In this document: positions 28,401 to 36,902 of the stretch, in pieces
How positions within the stretch are numbered: the stretch's first letter is position 1
How the letters are laid out: every line of letters begins with the position of its first letter
Source: Mycteria americana
Taxonomy: Eukaryota; Chordata; Aves; Ciconiiformes; Ciconiidae
Length of the DNA: 64,000 nt
Direction of reading: 5' to 3'
NCBI RefSeq assembly: GCF_035582795.1
Contig: NC_134367.1
Span: 41,229,062 to 41,293,061 of the forward strand
Position numbers and translations under genes: made by a program
Notes under the pieces: generated by a model
Seen by the model: the letters and a program-made list of their open reading frames with translations, nothing else
Told to the model about the DNA's origin: nothing
Databases searched by the model: none

Positions 28401-31400
28401 ATACTCTGAGCCTTCTTTCAACACCTGCTGCAACACAGTCTAAACCACAAGGAAGATTAAAAAAAAAAAAAGGAAAATATGTTTCAACAACAGAAAGCAT
28501 GATCAGGAAAACTGTTTACCAGTCACACAAGAGTCTGATCCCACAGCCTTTATTTACATTAGCAATTAGGTGGCTAGTCTGTCAGGCAAACAAGGTCTCA
28601 TATGCAGATGAAAATGCCATTAACTTTTGAAAGCTGCATCTGATCAATTAAAAAGTTAGAGAAATTACAGGCAGAGATTTTGGTGCAGATCAAGGCTGAT
28701 TTTGGTAGAAACTTAAAAGGAAGTGGAAAGCCTAGTTTTTAATCATTTTTTAGTTACATAACATGAAAGGGCACAAGAGTAACCTGGGGGGTAATTGGTG
28801 GGCAGGAAAGGAAACTAAGTCCAGGAACATGGGTAGAACAGTGACCTCATGTAAAATGTTCTCTCTCACATAAAATTTATGTGAGAGAGTTCTCACATAA
28901 ATGCGGTTCTAACTAGGACCCTCACCTCTCCTAATTCAGGTAACACATTTTTAAATAAAAAGAGTACCTTATAGAACTCAACCATAGATTTGGATGAAAA
29001 AGTAGGAGAGCTTATGAGCAGTAAACTTGACTAGCAAATTTACCTCATTGTGCAGCCAAATGTTCCCACCAGGCTTTTTTTCTTCTTTTTTAATTAATAA
29101 AAAAAGCTACATACCATACCTCTGGGCTTCCTCAGAAGTGTCCTCTTCCCACAAATACATCTTGTCTAGGCACACTGAGGTGTTTGGCCATTTCTCTGAA
29201 ATTCTTAGGAGTCCTGTCCTATATCCAAGGTTTTTGTCGAGGTGTGAATACAGGGGACACCCGCTGTGCACGGCACAGCCAGATCATGTAGGTCCAACCC
29301 TTTGGGACATATCAGACCTCCCACACACTCCTTGTGACTGAGGGCCTGCAAGAAATCCCATGAGCTCTGACTGCCTGAGCATAACCACGCATATGCAGGT
29401 CACCTGAGTAGCATATGAACACATTTCTTTTGCTTCAGGAAATGTCGCACAGAAGTACGGGAGTTCTAGTCTTCATGATTATCACTGAAGCCAATTTAAG
29501 AGACAAAACAACTACTACAGAATCCTCTCCATCAGTTCACTGCAGGTAGACTGCAACAACAGCTCATGGAACGTTTGGCCATTCATAACTCCAACAGCAT
29601 ATTTAAACATCAACCAGTGGTTTAAGTGACACAGACAAAAGAGGCTTAGCTATTTCTAATTTTGGTAGTATAAATTTAAACGGCTTTCATTGTTCATCCC
29701 AGAACATGAGGCAGATTAATGTTTCTACCTTTTTCCAGTTACTTTGCATCACTGTCCACTGTATTTCTTCATTAATGCTTTTTAGGAATAGCATCTGCCT
29801 AATATTCTTTTCCTTTCCCGTTGGAAGGGAGCATGTATATACAATGGGGAAGCAGAAAAACAGGAGACTTTTGCAAGAATTTAAGCCTCCTCAGAACTAC
29901 CAAGTCATTTAAGCCTGTAACAGGAACAGGAAAAAAAGCCAGCCAGCTACTCCTTTAGTGCCAAAAAAATCCAACTATTCAATCCTCATGTGTCCAAACA
30001 CCCCTTCTTCCCTTCCCCCACCTGCAAGTCTGTAAGGACACTGTGAATGGTCCCTACAAAGGTGTGTCTACTTTCAAAGTATGGAGACTGTGGAAAATGC
30101 CTTAAAATACTTCCTCAACAGCTTGAACGCAGTTTGTGGGAAGAGGAATCCTATGCTGATTGTATTATCAGCAATGCATTCATACAGCAAGGTGAGTCCC
30201 TGTACATACCCTACGTACTTCAGTTTGTCAGACAGATGCCAATACACTACAAAACCTAGTATGTGAAGCTGTATGTATTGGACAAACTTCCTGAAGATAA
30301 TAGAGGCCTTTAACAATGTGAAGTAAAGTAGATATCTCATTCCATTCAGCAGAAGCTTTTCTTTTTTTTCTCCTGCAAAAAGCACCTTAAAATTCTTTGG
30401 CAATAGATATGGAATAAATTAAAAAAAAAAAAGGAACTGCACCTGTAGAAAAACCTTTAATTCTGTTATTACGGCACCTAAGAAGGTAAGCTTACACAGA
30501 AATCATCAAATTTACCCATACACTAATTCTCTGTATCAGTGAAAGTCACAGCTAGGTTTTATCTCCTCCTCTCTCCTCAGTGGCATAATGCAAGATTGCA
30601 TGTCCTAATTCCACATTTTTTCCAGCAAAATTCTACTAGGCCAGACACATAGTTTTGCTTGAATCATTAAACTGACTAGAATCCCTACTGATAAAGTATC
30701 TTTTGAAATCCTGTCCATGAATAAAATTTATCACCAAAACTACTCTTTCAGTGAACAGTCAGCTGCTATGTTCTTATCAAGATGGACTGATTATAAATGA
30801 AATATTATAATTAGGATTATAATGAAAAATTAAAGGAATAAAGCAACTGACTGATAGGCATGCCTAAGCATTAGCAATTCACAAGAAGAAAGGGTCTTCC
30901 CATTCAGGATAAGAGGACTACAAGCCTAAGTGACTCAGTGGAAGTCCTGATAGGAAGAGGGCTTCACCAGTATTAGGTAAGACCCGATTTCTTGCCCCTA
31001 ATTCACGTGTGGTTAATTTTCCAAGACCACAATATCATTTTCCACAAGAGTTGCTAAGCCTATAGATTAAGGCCATGAACAACACCACAATGTAGCTTGC
31101 TCCAGTTAGTTAAACTGGCTTAGCAAAGCTTTCATTCAGTCACCAGTCTAACAGTACCAGCCATCCACTTATCTTTATGAAGCTCTTGCAAATAATCCAG
31201 ACAGAGTACAACTGAGACACTACTCTTACAGACTGAGCGGTATCTTCCTTTCATTAAGTTACTGGTTTAACAAAAGAAGCTTTCAATTTCAGTCAGGCAT
31301 TGGACTTTGAGGACTATATCTTCCCTTTTTTTTTCTAAGCAAAGTATGTAATGATAGATCTGCTATCAAATACTTTTATTTCAGGTGTCTTTTCATCATC

Positions 31401-34400
31401 CTTTTCTATTTTAAACAACAGTCTTTACATGCAGGATCAAAACTTTTGAGTTGTATACTGTAAAAACCCAAAGCAGATGCCAAGCCTGCCTTTTAAAGCA
31501 GGAGAGATGAAAAAGAGGAGTTGTGATTATCAGTGAATGGTAAATACAATGTTTCCTCATAAGGATAAACTTTTGTGAGCCTCATTCGAAATTCTAGGCC
31601 TACATAATAAATCAGCAACAGGGATCCTCGAGGAGAACTTACAAAAGACATTTTTATGTAGAAAATACCTTTCTAAGACGACAGTAAGTATTCTATAGTT
31701 TTATATTGAGGAATTTATTTTTACCTTAATGCACCTGAAATATAGTACTCACCTTTGCTAATAATTCCCTGTTTATTGTAAAGTTCACTGTTCCTGGACC
31801 AGCACTGATTTCACTCACTACAGCATCACATTTTAGCTAAAAGAACAAAACAAAACAGAAACTCTACATGAAAAAAAAAAAATTGGAAAATTGTAATTCA
31901 ACACACTATAAATATTAATTTAATCCACTATACATTAAATGTTATTTATTGGTTTGAAGCAATCACAAATGGATCATTTAATCAATCCTGTTGGCAAAAG
32001 GGATGATTTTATTATTTCCAATCCGTGCTCAACAGCTCTGAATGTAACTCAGCCTGAAATGTCACACATATGTTTTACTTTAGTCCCTGCATGAGTACAG
32101 TCTGTGTTTTATTTTGACAGGAAGCAGTAGTTGATCCCTTTGTACACACATAAGCTGAGATACATTTGACAGTTTACACAGTACCTGACGGTACTTAAAA
32201 AAAAAAAAAAAAAAAATCAAGATCAATGTCTTAAAGCAAACCCGAGACAGAAGTTTCAGACTGCTGTTTCTTGAAGTTTATGACTTTAATGACAATTTTC
32301 TACGGTATCCAGTGATACAAAATAAAGATGTTAAAGACCAATTTATTAAAAAATCCATTTACAATTTCCATAAGGCCCATGTTTCAAAAATTCTGAACCC
32401 ATAAGGAATATTTGGGCACCCAACCCCTAATGCCAACCTCCTCTTTACACATATTTTGGTCTCTTCACATGCTGAGAATTTTGGATATCAATCTGTCAGG
32501 TTTGAGAGTTACTTATTAAACTAGCTGTCTTTCATAGCCAAGAAATTGTCTAAAAAAAAAAAAAAAAGCAGGATGAAAAGCCTATAAAAGATGGCACAAT
32601 CACTTTATCACTTGGTTAATGTCTTTGAGAGAGGCAAGCTATACATTCCTACTGAAGCTCATCAGCATGAAGAAGAAATTCTACCCCCATGCTAGGTCTT
32701 CAGCTTAGACACTAACTTCACCAGCAGATGAAATCATGGTTAGCCTTGAAGGTCTTTAACCTTCACAAGCTCCAATAACAACAAATCCCAATGCTTATTC
32801 ACAGGCTACATGAAAAAATATTTATTGTATTGACTCTGAATTTCCCACCTTTTCATTTTACAAAAGGTCCTTTTTACTTATAAGGAAGAGAGAAAACAGA
32901 AATTCCCACTGGACTTTCTCCATACCATTTGTTCTGCTAAACGTTTTCTACATAATCTGTCATCTGTCATCTCAGTGTTTTTTATCTCTCTTTAATACGA
33001 GTGCTCATCTGGCCTCTCCATAGTTTTAACGACCTCTCCTCCAAGTGCCCCATGGTTCTTTAGTAACCAGATCTCCCGTGCCTAAGGCTTGGACCAAAAT
33101 GCCACTATGCTGTACAGGGGCATAGAAACACCACAACACAATGTCCCCTCCATAAGGAACTAACAGTCCAACGATGAAACGAGAACCAACCAGCCACATG
33201 AAATCAGAAGCCCATGGAAACAAGACAATTCTGACCTTTCTCATGGACAATTTTCAGCATGTTGTAATAATCAAATGTAGGTATACAATTCACATAAAGA
33301 TTGATGCTGCTATAGAAATTCACTGTAGAGCCCTACCCTATCTCCATAGGAACTTATACAATGTACCTTTGTCTAATAAGCAGGGTGTGGCTGTCAAAAA
33401 GCAGAAGTGTAGCTGATGTATTACTAGTCTAGTTAGTAAACCATGAAGAACCACTTGGATCTGCCAAAAAGGTAGGAAAGTAGGAGAAAGGTAATTCTGG
33501 CAGGGGGAGATCGTGACCACCAATTCACAGACCACCTACCCAAATTATACCACTGACTCAAATGATGAAGTTGAAGAACAACAACTAAGCATGTGTACTA
33601 ATTTACATGCTAGGCGAAGAGATTTGAACCAATCATTTAATAGAAGAATACTGCATACGTATTAGGAAGTTGAATATGTTAATGCTCTGTGTATAAATAA
33701 CTGTTAATTTGAAAGCTGTGTGTGCTGTCTTGGGACAGACACCCATATCTGCGCAGATATGCAATAAAATACCTCCACTCTGTGTGTATATTGGCATTTC
33801 GCACACCGGGTAAACGAACCCCAATTTTTGGGACAACAAGCACATCAGAGCACATTATGTTTCATTTAGTATCACGTTGCCTAATTATTTAGGGTATTTT
33901 AGTCAACAAGAAAAATTTCCACCTCTTCTGCCTAACCTAAATATCTGTATTTCAAATACTGTGACCTATTACCTCAGAAGTGACTAAGAACATACAGTTC
34001 TTCTTTCACCTGAGTCAGAATATTCCTCTGTTATGAGAATGGGTCCAAGACACGGATCTCTTCAACATCTCAGCAGTGAAGAATGACATGGGGAAATAGT
34101 TTAGCTTCTCAATAGTACTACAATTATTTGTCCTTTTTAACTCCGATCATATAGCAACCCAACTGATTACTTCTCAAGCTAGCTCTTTCTGATGTAGATG
34201 AAGAACCGTTTGCACTTTCATTATTCGATCTAGCTCCTCTTTGCAACTAACTTTGCCACAGTTTCCTAGTTTATACTCCTCTGCATTGGCATCAGCAACA
34301 TATTTTTAGATTGTAAATTATTTTTTTCCACTCAAATGATCCTTCAAACCTCAGCATCACCTTTCTGATCCCACTTCTGTTCAACTTTATGCATGCCAAC

Positions 34401-36633
34401 TTCTCCAGATTTTTATTTCCTTCCCTTCCTTCAAGGTTTGTGTCACTTCTGTAGACCTTGTTTTGCATGCTGCCTCTTTTTTATGCTGTAGTTAGTCTTA
34501 ACACCTCAGCTAATGCCATTTCCCAGACTAACACACCTGAAAAAATTGCTGTTCTAAGAAACCTCAATTTCAACCAGTTAGGGATTTGAAAGTCTGGCCT
34601 GTTTGTCCCACAGGCTAAATTTATCCATTGCCATTCTAGCGCTGGATTTTGCAGTCTTTGGTTTTCCAAGACACTGCATACTCAATTTCTTCCTCGAGTT
34701 TTGGGCAACAGTACAGACTATGGCATACCCTTCAGATACCCTCCTAACTTCACCAATATTATTTACTCTCAATCTATTTGAAAATAGTAATTTCACAGGA
34801 ACCTTAACTAAAACTGCTTCTCCAATTCCCTCTGAAGATTCTGTGTACAATTACACTAGGTGCAGTCATTAAACTGCTCTGACCCAAACAGATGCTTGGA
34901 CAAAGAATACTATTTACCTTATGATGCCTATTACACCTCTAGTCTGTAAGTTAGTTATTGCATAAATATATGATTAATACATTAGCATACCCTTTCAGCT
35001 AGCTTCTGAGCTTGAAGATTAAGGTCTTGTGCTAAGCAATCACTAGAACTGTCTTCTGTTACAGAAGCAATGGAAAGCTGGAAATCAGCAACGTGCCTGA
35101 AAAAAAGAATATACGAAAATCAGGAAAAAAAAACCTGTTGAGATGATGGGTAAATATGGCAGATCCAAACTCACTCTGCATATGCAAGTCTAATTCCCAA
35201 GCATAACCCAGTCACAGATACCTGAAAGTTCACTATGTTTAGAAAGCTGCAGTAGAAGGCCAAATATTACCTTTGCTCTAACACAATCAGAAAGTAGATA
35301 TGGTGAGAACACCATTTCAGAATAAACAAAAATTAGGCTCATGAATAAATGTGATTTACTTGCTAACGTTATTACAACTCTTGAGCAGGACACTGAAAAA
35401 AACCCATTATAACTTCACATTAGTTCTACGCAGTTTCACATTCAGATCATTAATGCTAAAACATCTGCCATTCAAGCACTGCGTACAATTTGTACAGCTT
35501 TTTAAGCAATTATATTTGTTTTGAGCTTGCTTGAAAAAATACAGTGATTTAATTAGATTTAGGTATCTTCTTATAATTGCATTGGTGTATTAGCTTCAGT
35601 TTGTTTTTTCTGTATTTCTTTTTCCCTAAAGTCCTGTTAAGCTCTTGCAATAATAAGCAGAACAGAAAATAACAAAACATGACACAACACCGTAAGATAA
35701 AATGTAAACACTACCGTTTTTTGGAGACAGGAACTGCAGATATGGACTTTATTAAATTTTCTGGTGGCAGATCCAAAACCTTTGAAAGCTAAATTTGAAA
35801 TAAAGAACAAAGTGGCTTAAGCAAAAAAGATCCAGGAAAAGTATCGCTCCCTGTTTAAATAGCCGTGGGGAATGCATTATTTGTATTTGAAAGCAAATTT
35901 CAACCCAGATAAAAAAGCAAATACTTATTAACTATTATAGGCAATACAATAAAATATGCAATACAAACCCCAGAAATGTTAAAGGAGCCTTAGAAAAAGC
36001 AAGACAAAACACGACGTATAGCTGCTTTTCTTTTTATCTTTTCCATCAAGGATCCCATCAAACCCTCGCATGCCTTTATCTAGTCGCTACACCTTACTTA
36101 GCTTATCCCGCACCCAGTAAGCGGGGGACAAGGAGGCCCATACCGCCAGGGCCTCACCAATAAGCTACGAATGGCTGGGTTCTTGCCAAGATGGAGTCTC
36201 CTGGTTAACTGCTCACGGGGAGAGGAAACCGAGTCAACGCTGCCGGCACAGCTGCATGCCTGGTGCGGGGCAGGCGGTGTAGGGGACTGTGAGGGGACTG
36301 TGAGGGGACTGCGAGGGGCCCCTCTCACACCTCCCGCCAAGGGCCGGGCGGGGCACCCCTCACCTGCCGCCCCCAGGGGAGGGGGCGGGCCCGCGGGAGA
36401 CGCACGAGCGCGCCCCCCGCCCACCCGCCAGAGAGGGGTGGAGCAGGGAAACCCGCGCCGAGCCTCTTGGCAACGGGTCGGACCCACTGTAAGACGCTCG
36501 GGGGGGGGGGGGGTGTCTGGGTAAGGGCGCAAATGGGAAGTCTAGGTTATGGTGCGCCCCTCCTCCAGGCAAGCGGCGGGAGGGAGCGGCGTACCTGGGA
36601 AGCGATGCTTCTCCGAAAGGAACAGGCTGACAT
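1325..36633 (-). CDS. RARS2: RARS2, mitochondrial arginyl-tRNA synthetase (17 exons, 3' end outside window)
   Basis: Class I aminoacyl-tRNA synthetase that charges mitochondrial tRNA-Arg with arginine, using ATP, in the mitochondrial matrix. Seventeen exons with consistent phases join into 504 codons plus two bases. The product aligns without large gaps to human RARS2 (about 578 residues, recalled). Residues 1-13 form a short basic N terminus suited to mitochondrial import. The HIGH signature is at residues 143-146 (exon 6) and the arginyl-type KMSKS equivalent MKTRR is at about 384-388 (exon 14). The C-terminal DALR-type anticodon-binding domain begins in exons 15-16 and is cut by the window edge. 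Start chosen at 36633 because it gives MSACSFRR, like human MACGFRR, and splices in frame. It is transcribed divergently from ORC3. Intron 11 uses a GC donor. Seen: exons and splice sites. Known: family role. Inferred: targeting and the missing last three exons. Confidence 0.97.
1421..2495 (-). other. RARS2 intron 16
   Basis: Holds the possible ancient LINE tail at 1830-1910 and a short GGACTAGGGA duplication at 1668-1687; otherwise unremarkable. Confidence 0.85.
1830..1910 (+). mobile_element. Possible ancient CR1/L3-like tail
   Basis: The stretch containing GGCCTTTGGCCTGATCCAGC resembles the 'tctgatccagtatggc' 3' tail of old amniote CR1/L3-type LINEs. Weakly supported, from memory of the motif only. 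In RARS2 intron 16. Confidence 0.35.
2496..2605 (-). CDS. RARS2: RARS2 exon 16
   Basis: Encodes residues 437-472 plus two bases. Contains [19 protein letters not shown] and THARLH, highly conserved near the start of the anticodon-binding domain. Donor GTAAGA. Confidence 0.97.
2705..2772 (-). CDS. RARS2: RARS2 exon 15
   Basis: Encodes residues 415-436 ([19 protein letters not shown], then IIQ). Acceptor CTTCAG, donor GTGAGT. Only 99 bp of intron separate it from exon 16. Confidence 0.96.
2773..6952 (-). other. RARS2 intron 14
   Basis: 4.2 kb. The CR1 at 3286-4560 is the only recognisable element; 4561-6952 has no supported gene on either strand. Confidence 0.85.
3286..4560 (-). mobile_element. 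CR1 LINE, 5'-truncated, with broken reverse transcriptase
   Basis: The minus strand carries the C-terminal part of a CR1 ORF2: [16 protein letters not shown] (about 4420-4370), [20 protein letters not shown] (about 4255-4200) and the catalytic FADDTKL (about 4165-4145), then the conserved C-terminal block to about 3547. The 3' end has the avian CR1 tail, read on the plus strand as ATCATAGAATGG followed by TTGGAAGGGACC. The frame is broken by a stop near 4478 and a frameshift near 4270-4340, so it is dead. It sits in RARS2 intron 14 in the gene's sense orientation. Confidence 0.95.
6953..7077 (-). CDS. RARS2: RARS2 exon 14 (KMSKS-equivalent)
   Basis: Completes R372 and encodes 373-413 ([18 protein letters not shown] ... 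MLQNMASAK). MKTRR at 384-388 is the arginyl-type signature loop. The donor GTTAGC is weak, but the phase-1 junction gives K-T-S-K-E, matching human K-T-T-K-E. Confidence 0.95.
7078..8598 (-). other. RARS2 intron 13
   Basis: Dominated near its 5' splice site by the 14-bp purine minisatellite; 7078-8330 is ordinary AT-rich sequence. Confidence 0.85.
8350..8545. repeat. Perfect 14-bp x 14 homopurine minisatellite
   Basis: Unit GAGGAGAGAAAAAA repeated fourteen times with no substitution visible, flanked by A/G-rich degenerate sequence (8336-8349 and 8546-8569). Overlapping Lys/Glu/Arg-rich open frames here are artefacts of the repeat. In RARS2 intron 13, ending 53 bp from the exon 13 donor. Confidence 0.97.
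8599..8675 (-). CDS. RARS2: RARS2 exon 13
   Basis: Encodes residues 347-371 plus two bases ([18 protein letters not shown], then MGYDWAE). The usual KGQKKH of human reads KSQSNH here. Donor GTATGT lies 53 bp before a long homopurine tandem array. Confidence 0.96.
8676..12854 (-). other. RARS2 intron 12
   Basis: 4.2 kb with a short A-run near 9181 and nothing else recognised. Confidence 0.8.
12855..12915 (-). CDS. RARS2: RARS2 exon 12
   Basis: A 61-bp exon that completes R326 and encodes residues 327-346 ([20 protein letters not shown]). Acceptor TTTCAG, donor GTAAGT. It is too short to stand out as an open frame and was identified by homology and phase. Confidence 0.96.
13670..14290 (+). 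repeat. Degenerate ~50-bp tandem array
   Basis: CAGCAACTGGAG-like cores at 13704, 13755, 13794, 13845, 14164, 14214 and 14275, spaced about 39-61 bp where consecutive, with recurrent CATGTGTGT and GATC(C)-type segments between. GC-richer than the surrounding intron. Upstream, 13560-13650 has an ATTAAA and may belong to the same element. In RARS2 intron 11. Confidence 0.75.
14298..14406. repeat. AT/GT-rich microsatellite region
   Basis: Imperfect (TA)n, (ACAT)n and (CA)n mixtures such as ACATACATACGTGTGTACAT directly after the tandem array. Confidence 0.8.
15279..15374 (-). CDS. RARS2: RARS2 exon 11 (GC donor)
   Basis: Encodes residues 295-325 plus two bases. Includes [15 protein letters not shown], part of the catalytic core. 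The exon ends AG followed by GCAAGT, a non-canonical GC donor with otherwise perfect consensus; the frame joins exactly to exon 12. Confidence 0.96.
15375..15991 (-). other. RARS2 intron 10
   Basis: Nothing recognised apart from a C7 run near 15484. Confidence 0.8.
15992..16098 (-). CDS. RARS2: RARS2 exon 10
   Basis: Encodes residues 259-293 plus two bases. Contains [19 protein letters not shown], nearly identical to human. Donor GTATGA. Confidence 0.97.
16099..18040 (-). other. RARS2 intron 9
   Basis: An A-rich stretch near 16483-16502; no gene or mobile element recognised. Confidence 0.8.
18041..18196 (-). CDS. RARS2: RARS2 exon 9
   Basis: Encodes residues 207-258, 52 whole codons. Begins [11 protein letters not shown] and ends [10 protein letters not shown]. 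Lysine- and glutamate-rich helical insert of the catalytic domain. Acceptor ATTTTAG, donor GTACAA. Confidence 0.97.
18757..19129 (+). mobile_element. CR1 LINE 3' end
   Basis: Plus-strand CR1 fragment encoding the degraded ORF2 C terminus ([19 protein letters not shown], then LPRES) and the 3' tail GGGTCCCTTCCAACTTGAG with a TTCTATGATTCTAT end. It lies in RARS2 intron 8, antisense to the gene. Its strand and subfamily differ from the copy at 3286-4560. Confidence 0.92.
19684..19700 (+). repeat. C17 homopolymer
   Basis: Seventeen C in RARS2 intron 8; an A18 run lies nearby at 19451-19468. Confidence 0.9.
21798..21874 (-). CDS. RARS2: RARS2 exon 8
   Basis: Completes G181 and encodes 182-206 ([10 protein letters not shown] ... 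PLQHLFE). Phase 0 at the 3' end, donor GTAAGT. Confidence 0.95.
21875..25554 (-). other. RARS2 intron 7
   Basis: 3.7 kb, AT-rich. Only a small (ACAG/ATAG) run near 23220 was noticed. Confidence 0.8.
25555..25638 (-). CDS. RARS2: RARS2 exon 7
   Basis: Encodes residues 154-180 of the Rossmann catalytic core. Includes [17 protein letters not shown], a strongly conserved arginyl-tRNA synthetase block. Donor GTATGC. Confidence 0.97.
25639..27189 (-). other. RARS2 intron 6
   Basis: Strongly AT-rich (notably 26560-26780), no identifiable element. Confidence 0.8.
27190..27245 (-). CDS. RARS2: RARS2 exon 6 (HIGH motif)
   Basis: Encodes residues 135-152 plus split codons. Contains [16 protein letters not shown], with the class I ATP-binding HIGH tetrapeptide at residues 143-146. 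Acceptor TTACAG, donor GTAAGT. Confidence 0.97.
27246..28341 (-). other. RARS2 intron 5
   Basis: C10 run at 27676-27685 and a short duplicated ATATCAATCAGCA near 28272-28299. Confidence 0.8.
28342..28439 (-). CDS. RARS2: RARS2 exon 5
   Basis: Encodes residues 102-133 plus two bases (begins [14 protein letters not shown], ends VIEFS across the junction). Acceptor GTTTAG, donor GTAAGC. Confidence 0.95.
28440..31752 (-). other. RARS2 intron 4
   Basis: Holds the palindrome at 28861-28889 and two short A-runs (28460, 30421). Confidence 0.8.
28861..28889. repeat. Perfect palindrome, 14-bp arms, 1-nt spacer
   Basis: CTCTCTCACATAAA, one A, then TTTATGTGAGAGAG. A further partial copy of the left arm, TCTCACATAAA, follows within a few bases. 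In RARS2 intron 4, 422 bp from the exon 5 acceptor. Confidence 0.95.
31753..31836 (-). CDS. RARS2: RARS2 exon 4
   Basis: Encodes residues 74-101, with VVSEIS and TINRELLAK recognisable from the family. Phase 0 at both ends, donor GTGAGT. Confidence 0.95.
32197..32216 (+). repeat. A20 homopolymer
   Basis: Twenty A in RARS2 intron 3; no retroposon body is recognisable next to it. Confidence 0.9.
33550..33838 (+). mobile_element. ERVL-like LTR fragment
   Basis: Plus strand has the order expected of an LTR: TATAAATA at 33692-33699, AATAAA at 33763-33768, then a U5-like end CACACCGGGTAAACGAACC finishing ...GGGACAACA at 33838. The terminal segment recurs at 52411-52462, so it is interspersed. The 5' border is unclear and may reach back to about 33386. 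No internal retroviral genes flank it, so it is a solo or truncated LTR. In RARS2 intron 3, opposite to the gene. Confidence 0.7.
33745..33760. repeat. 16-bp perfect palindrome in LTR
   Basis: ATATCTGCGCAGATAT ends 2 bp before the AATAAA signal of the ERVL-like LTR; in RNA it would form a hairpin next to the polyadenylation signal. Confidence 0.9.
34991..35096 (-). CDS. RARS2: RARS2 exon 3
   Basis: Completes codon 38 and encodes 39-73 (begins HVADFQLS, ends QAQKLAER). It is the most divergent exon from human, as expected for the N-terminal additional domain. Donor GTATGC. Confidence 0.94.
35097..35714 (-). other. RARS2 intron 2
   Basis: No element recognised. Confidence 0.85.
35715..35788 (-). 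CDS. RARS2: RARS2 exon 2
   Basis: Encodes residues 14-37 plus two bases (begins [12 protein letters not shown]). Acceptor TTTAG, donor GTAGTG. Conserved with the human N-terminal segment LSRVLNLPPENL. Confidence 0.95.
36282..36317 (+). repeat. 11-bp tandem forming a G-quadruplex motif
   Basis: Three 11-bp units (GGGGACTGTGA, GGGGACTGTGA, GGGGACTGCGA) followed by another GGGG give four G4 runs with 7-nt loops. Within RARS2 intron 1, in the CpG island. Confidence 0.8.
36500..36513 (+). repeat. G14 homopolymer
   Basis: Fourteen consecutive G at the edge of the promoter, 81 bp inside RARS2 intron 1 from the exon 1 donor. Length is error-prone in sequencing. Confidence 0.85.
36595..36633 (-). 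CDS. RARS2: RARS2 exon 1 (coding part)
   Basis: Encodes residues 1-13 ([13 protein letters not shown]), ending in phase 0 before a GTACGC donor. The start has G at -3 and T at +4, a moderate Kozak context. A second ATG lies 14 nt upstream (36647) in another frame. Confidence 0.93.
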
Positions 36634-36690
36634 GGCTGCGCCGTCATGCGGAAGGTCGCAGCCCCCCCCTCCCCCTCACCTCTCCTTTCC

Positions 36691-36708
36691 GCCCGCCCAG
36701 GGGCGGGC
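36691..36708. promoter_or_regulatory. Back-to-back GC boxes (inverted repeat)
   Basis: GCCCGCCC, AG, GGGCGGGC: an exact 8-bp inverted repeat presenting an Sp1/KLF-type site in each orientation, 58 bp upstream of the RARS2 start codon. Confidence 0.65.
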
Positions 36709-36756
36709 TGGGCCGTACCATTCTCAGAACAGGGGTGGGAGGGGGAGGAAGAGCCC

Positions 36757-36761
36757 ATTGG
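36757..36761 (-). promoter_or_regulatory. Inverted CCAAT box (NF-Y type)
   Basis: On the minus strand GGCCAATGGGC fits the NF-Y consensus around the CCAAT core. It lies near the middle of the divergent promoter, as is common for such promoters. Confidence 0.6.
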
Positions 36762-36807
36762 CCCCCCTTTGCGCGGAGGGGGTGCGCAGAGGCTGTCCCA
36801 CTGTACA

Positions 36808-36816
36808 GGGGCGGGG
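36808..36816 (+). promoter_or_regulatory. GC box
   Basis: GGGGCGGGG, a canonical Sp1-type site, about 190 bp upstream of the ORC3 start codon. Confidence 0.55.
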
Positions 36817-36890
36817 GGAAGGCGGCGAAGCGAGCGCGCCAGGCCGGAGGGTTTGACGGACAAGTAGGGGGCCGGGCGGCGTTCACGGAG

Positions 36891-36902
36891 TGCGCGTGCG
36901 CC
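36891..36902 (-). promoter_or_regulatory. NRF-1-like site
   Basis: Minus strand GGCGCACGCGCA matches the NRF-1 consensus YGCGCAYGCGCR except at the first base. NRF-1 controls many nuclear genes for mitochondrial proteins, which fits RARS2. The site lies about 100 bp upstream of the ORC3 start. Confidence 0.6.

Larger units (their letters stand above)
31837..34990 (-). other. RARS2 intron 3
   Basis: Holds the ERVL-like LTR and A-runs at 32197 and about 32554. Confidence 0.85.
35789..36594 (-). other. RARS2 intron 1
   Basis: Changes from AT-rich to CpG-island sequence near 36230 and carries the G-quadruplex tandem and the G14 run. Long open frames here reflect low stop-codon density, not genes. 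Confidence 0.85.
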
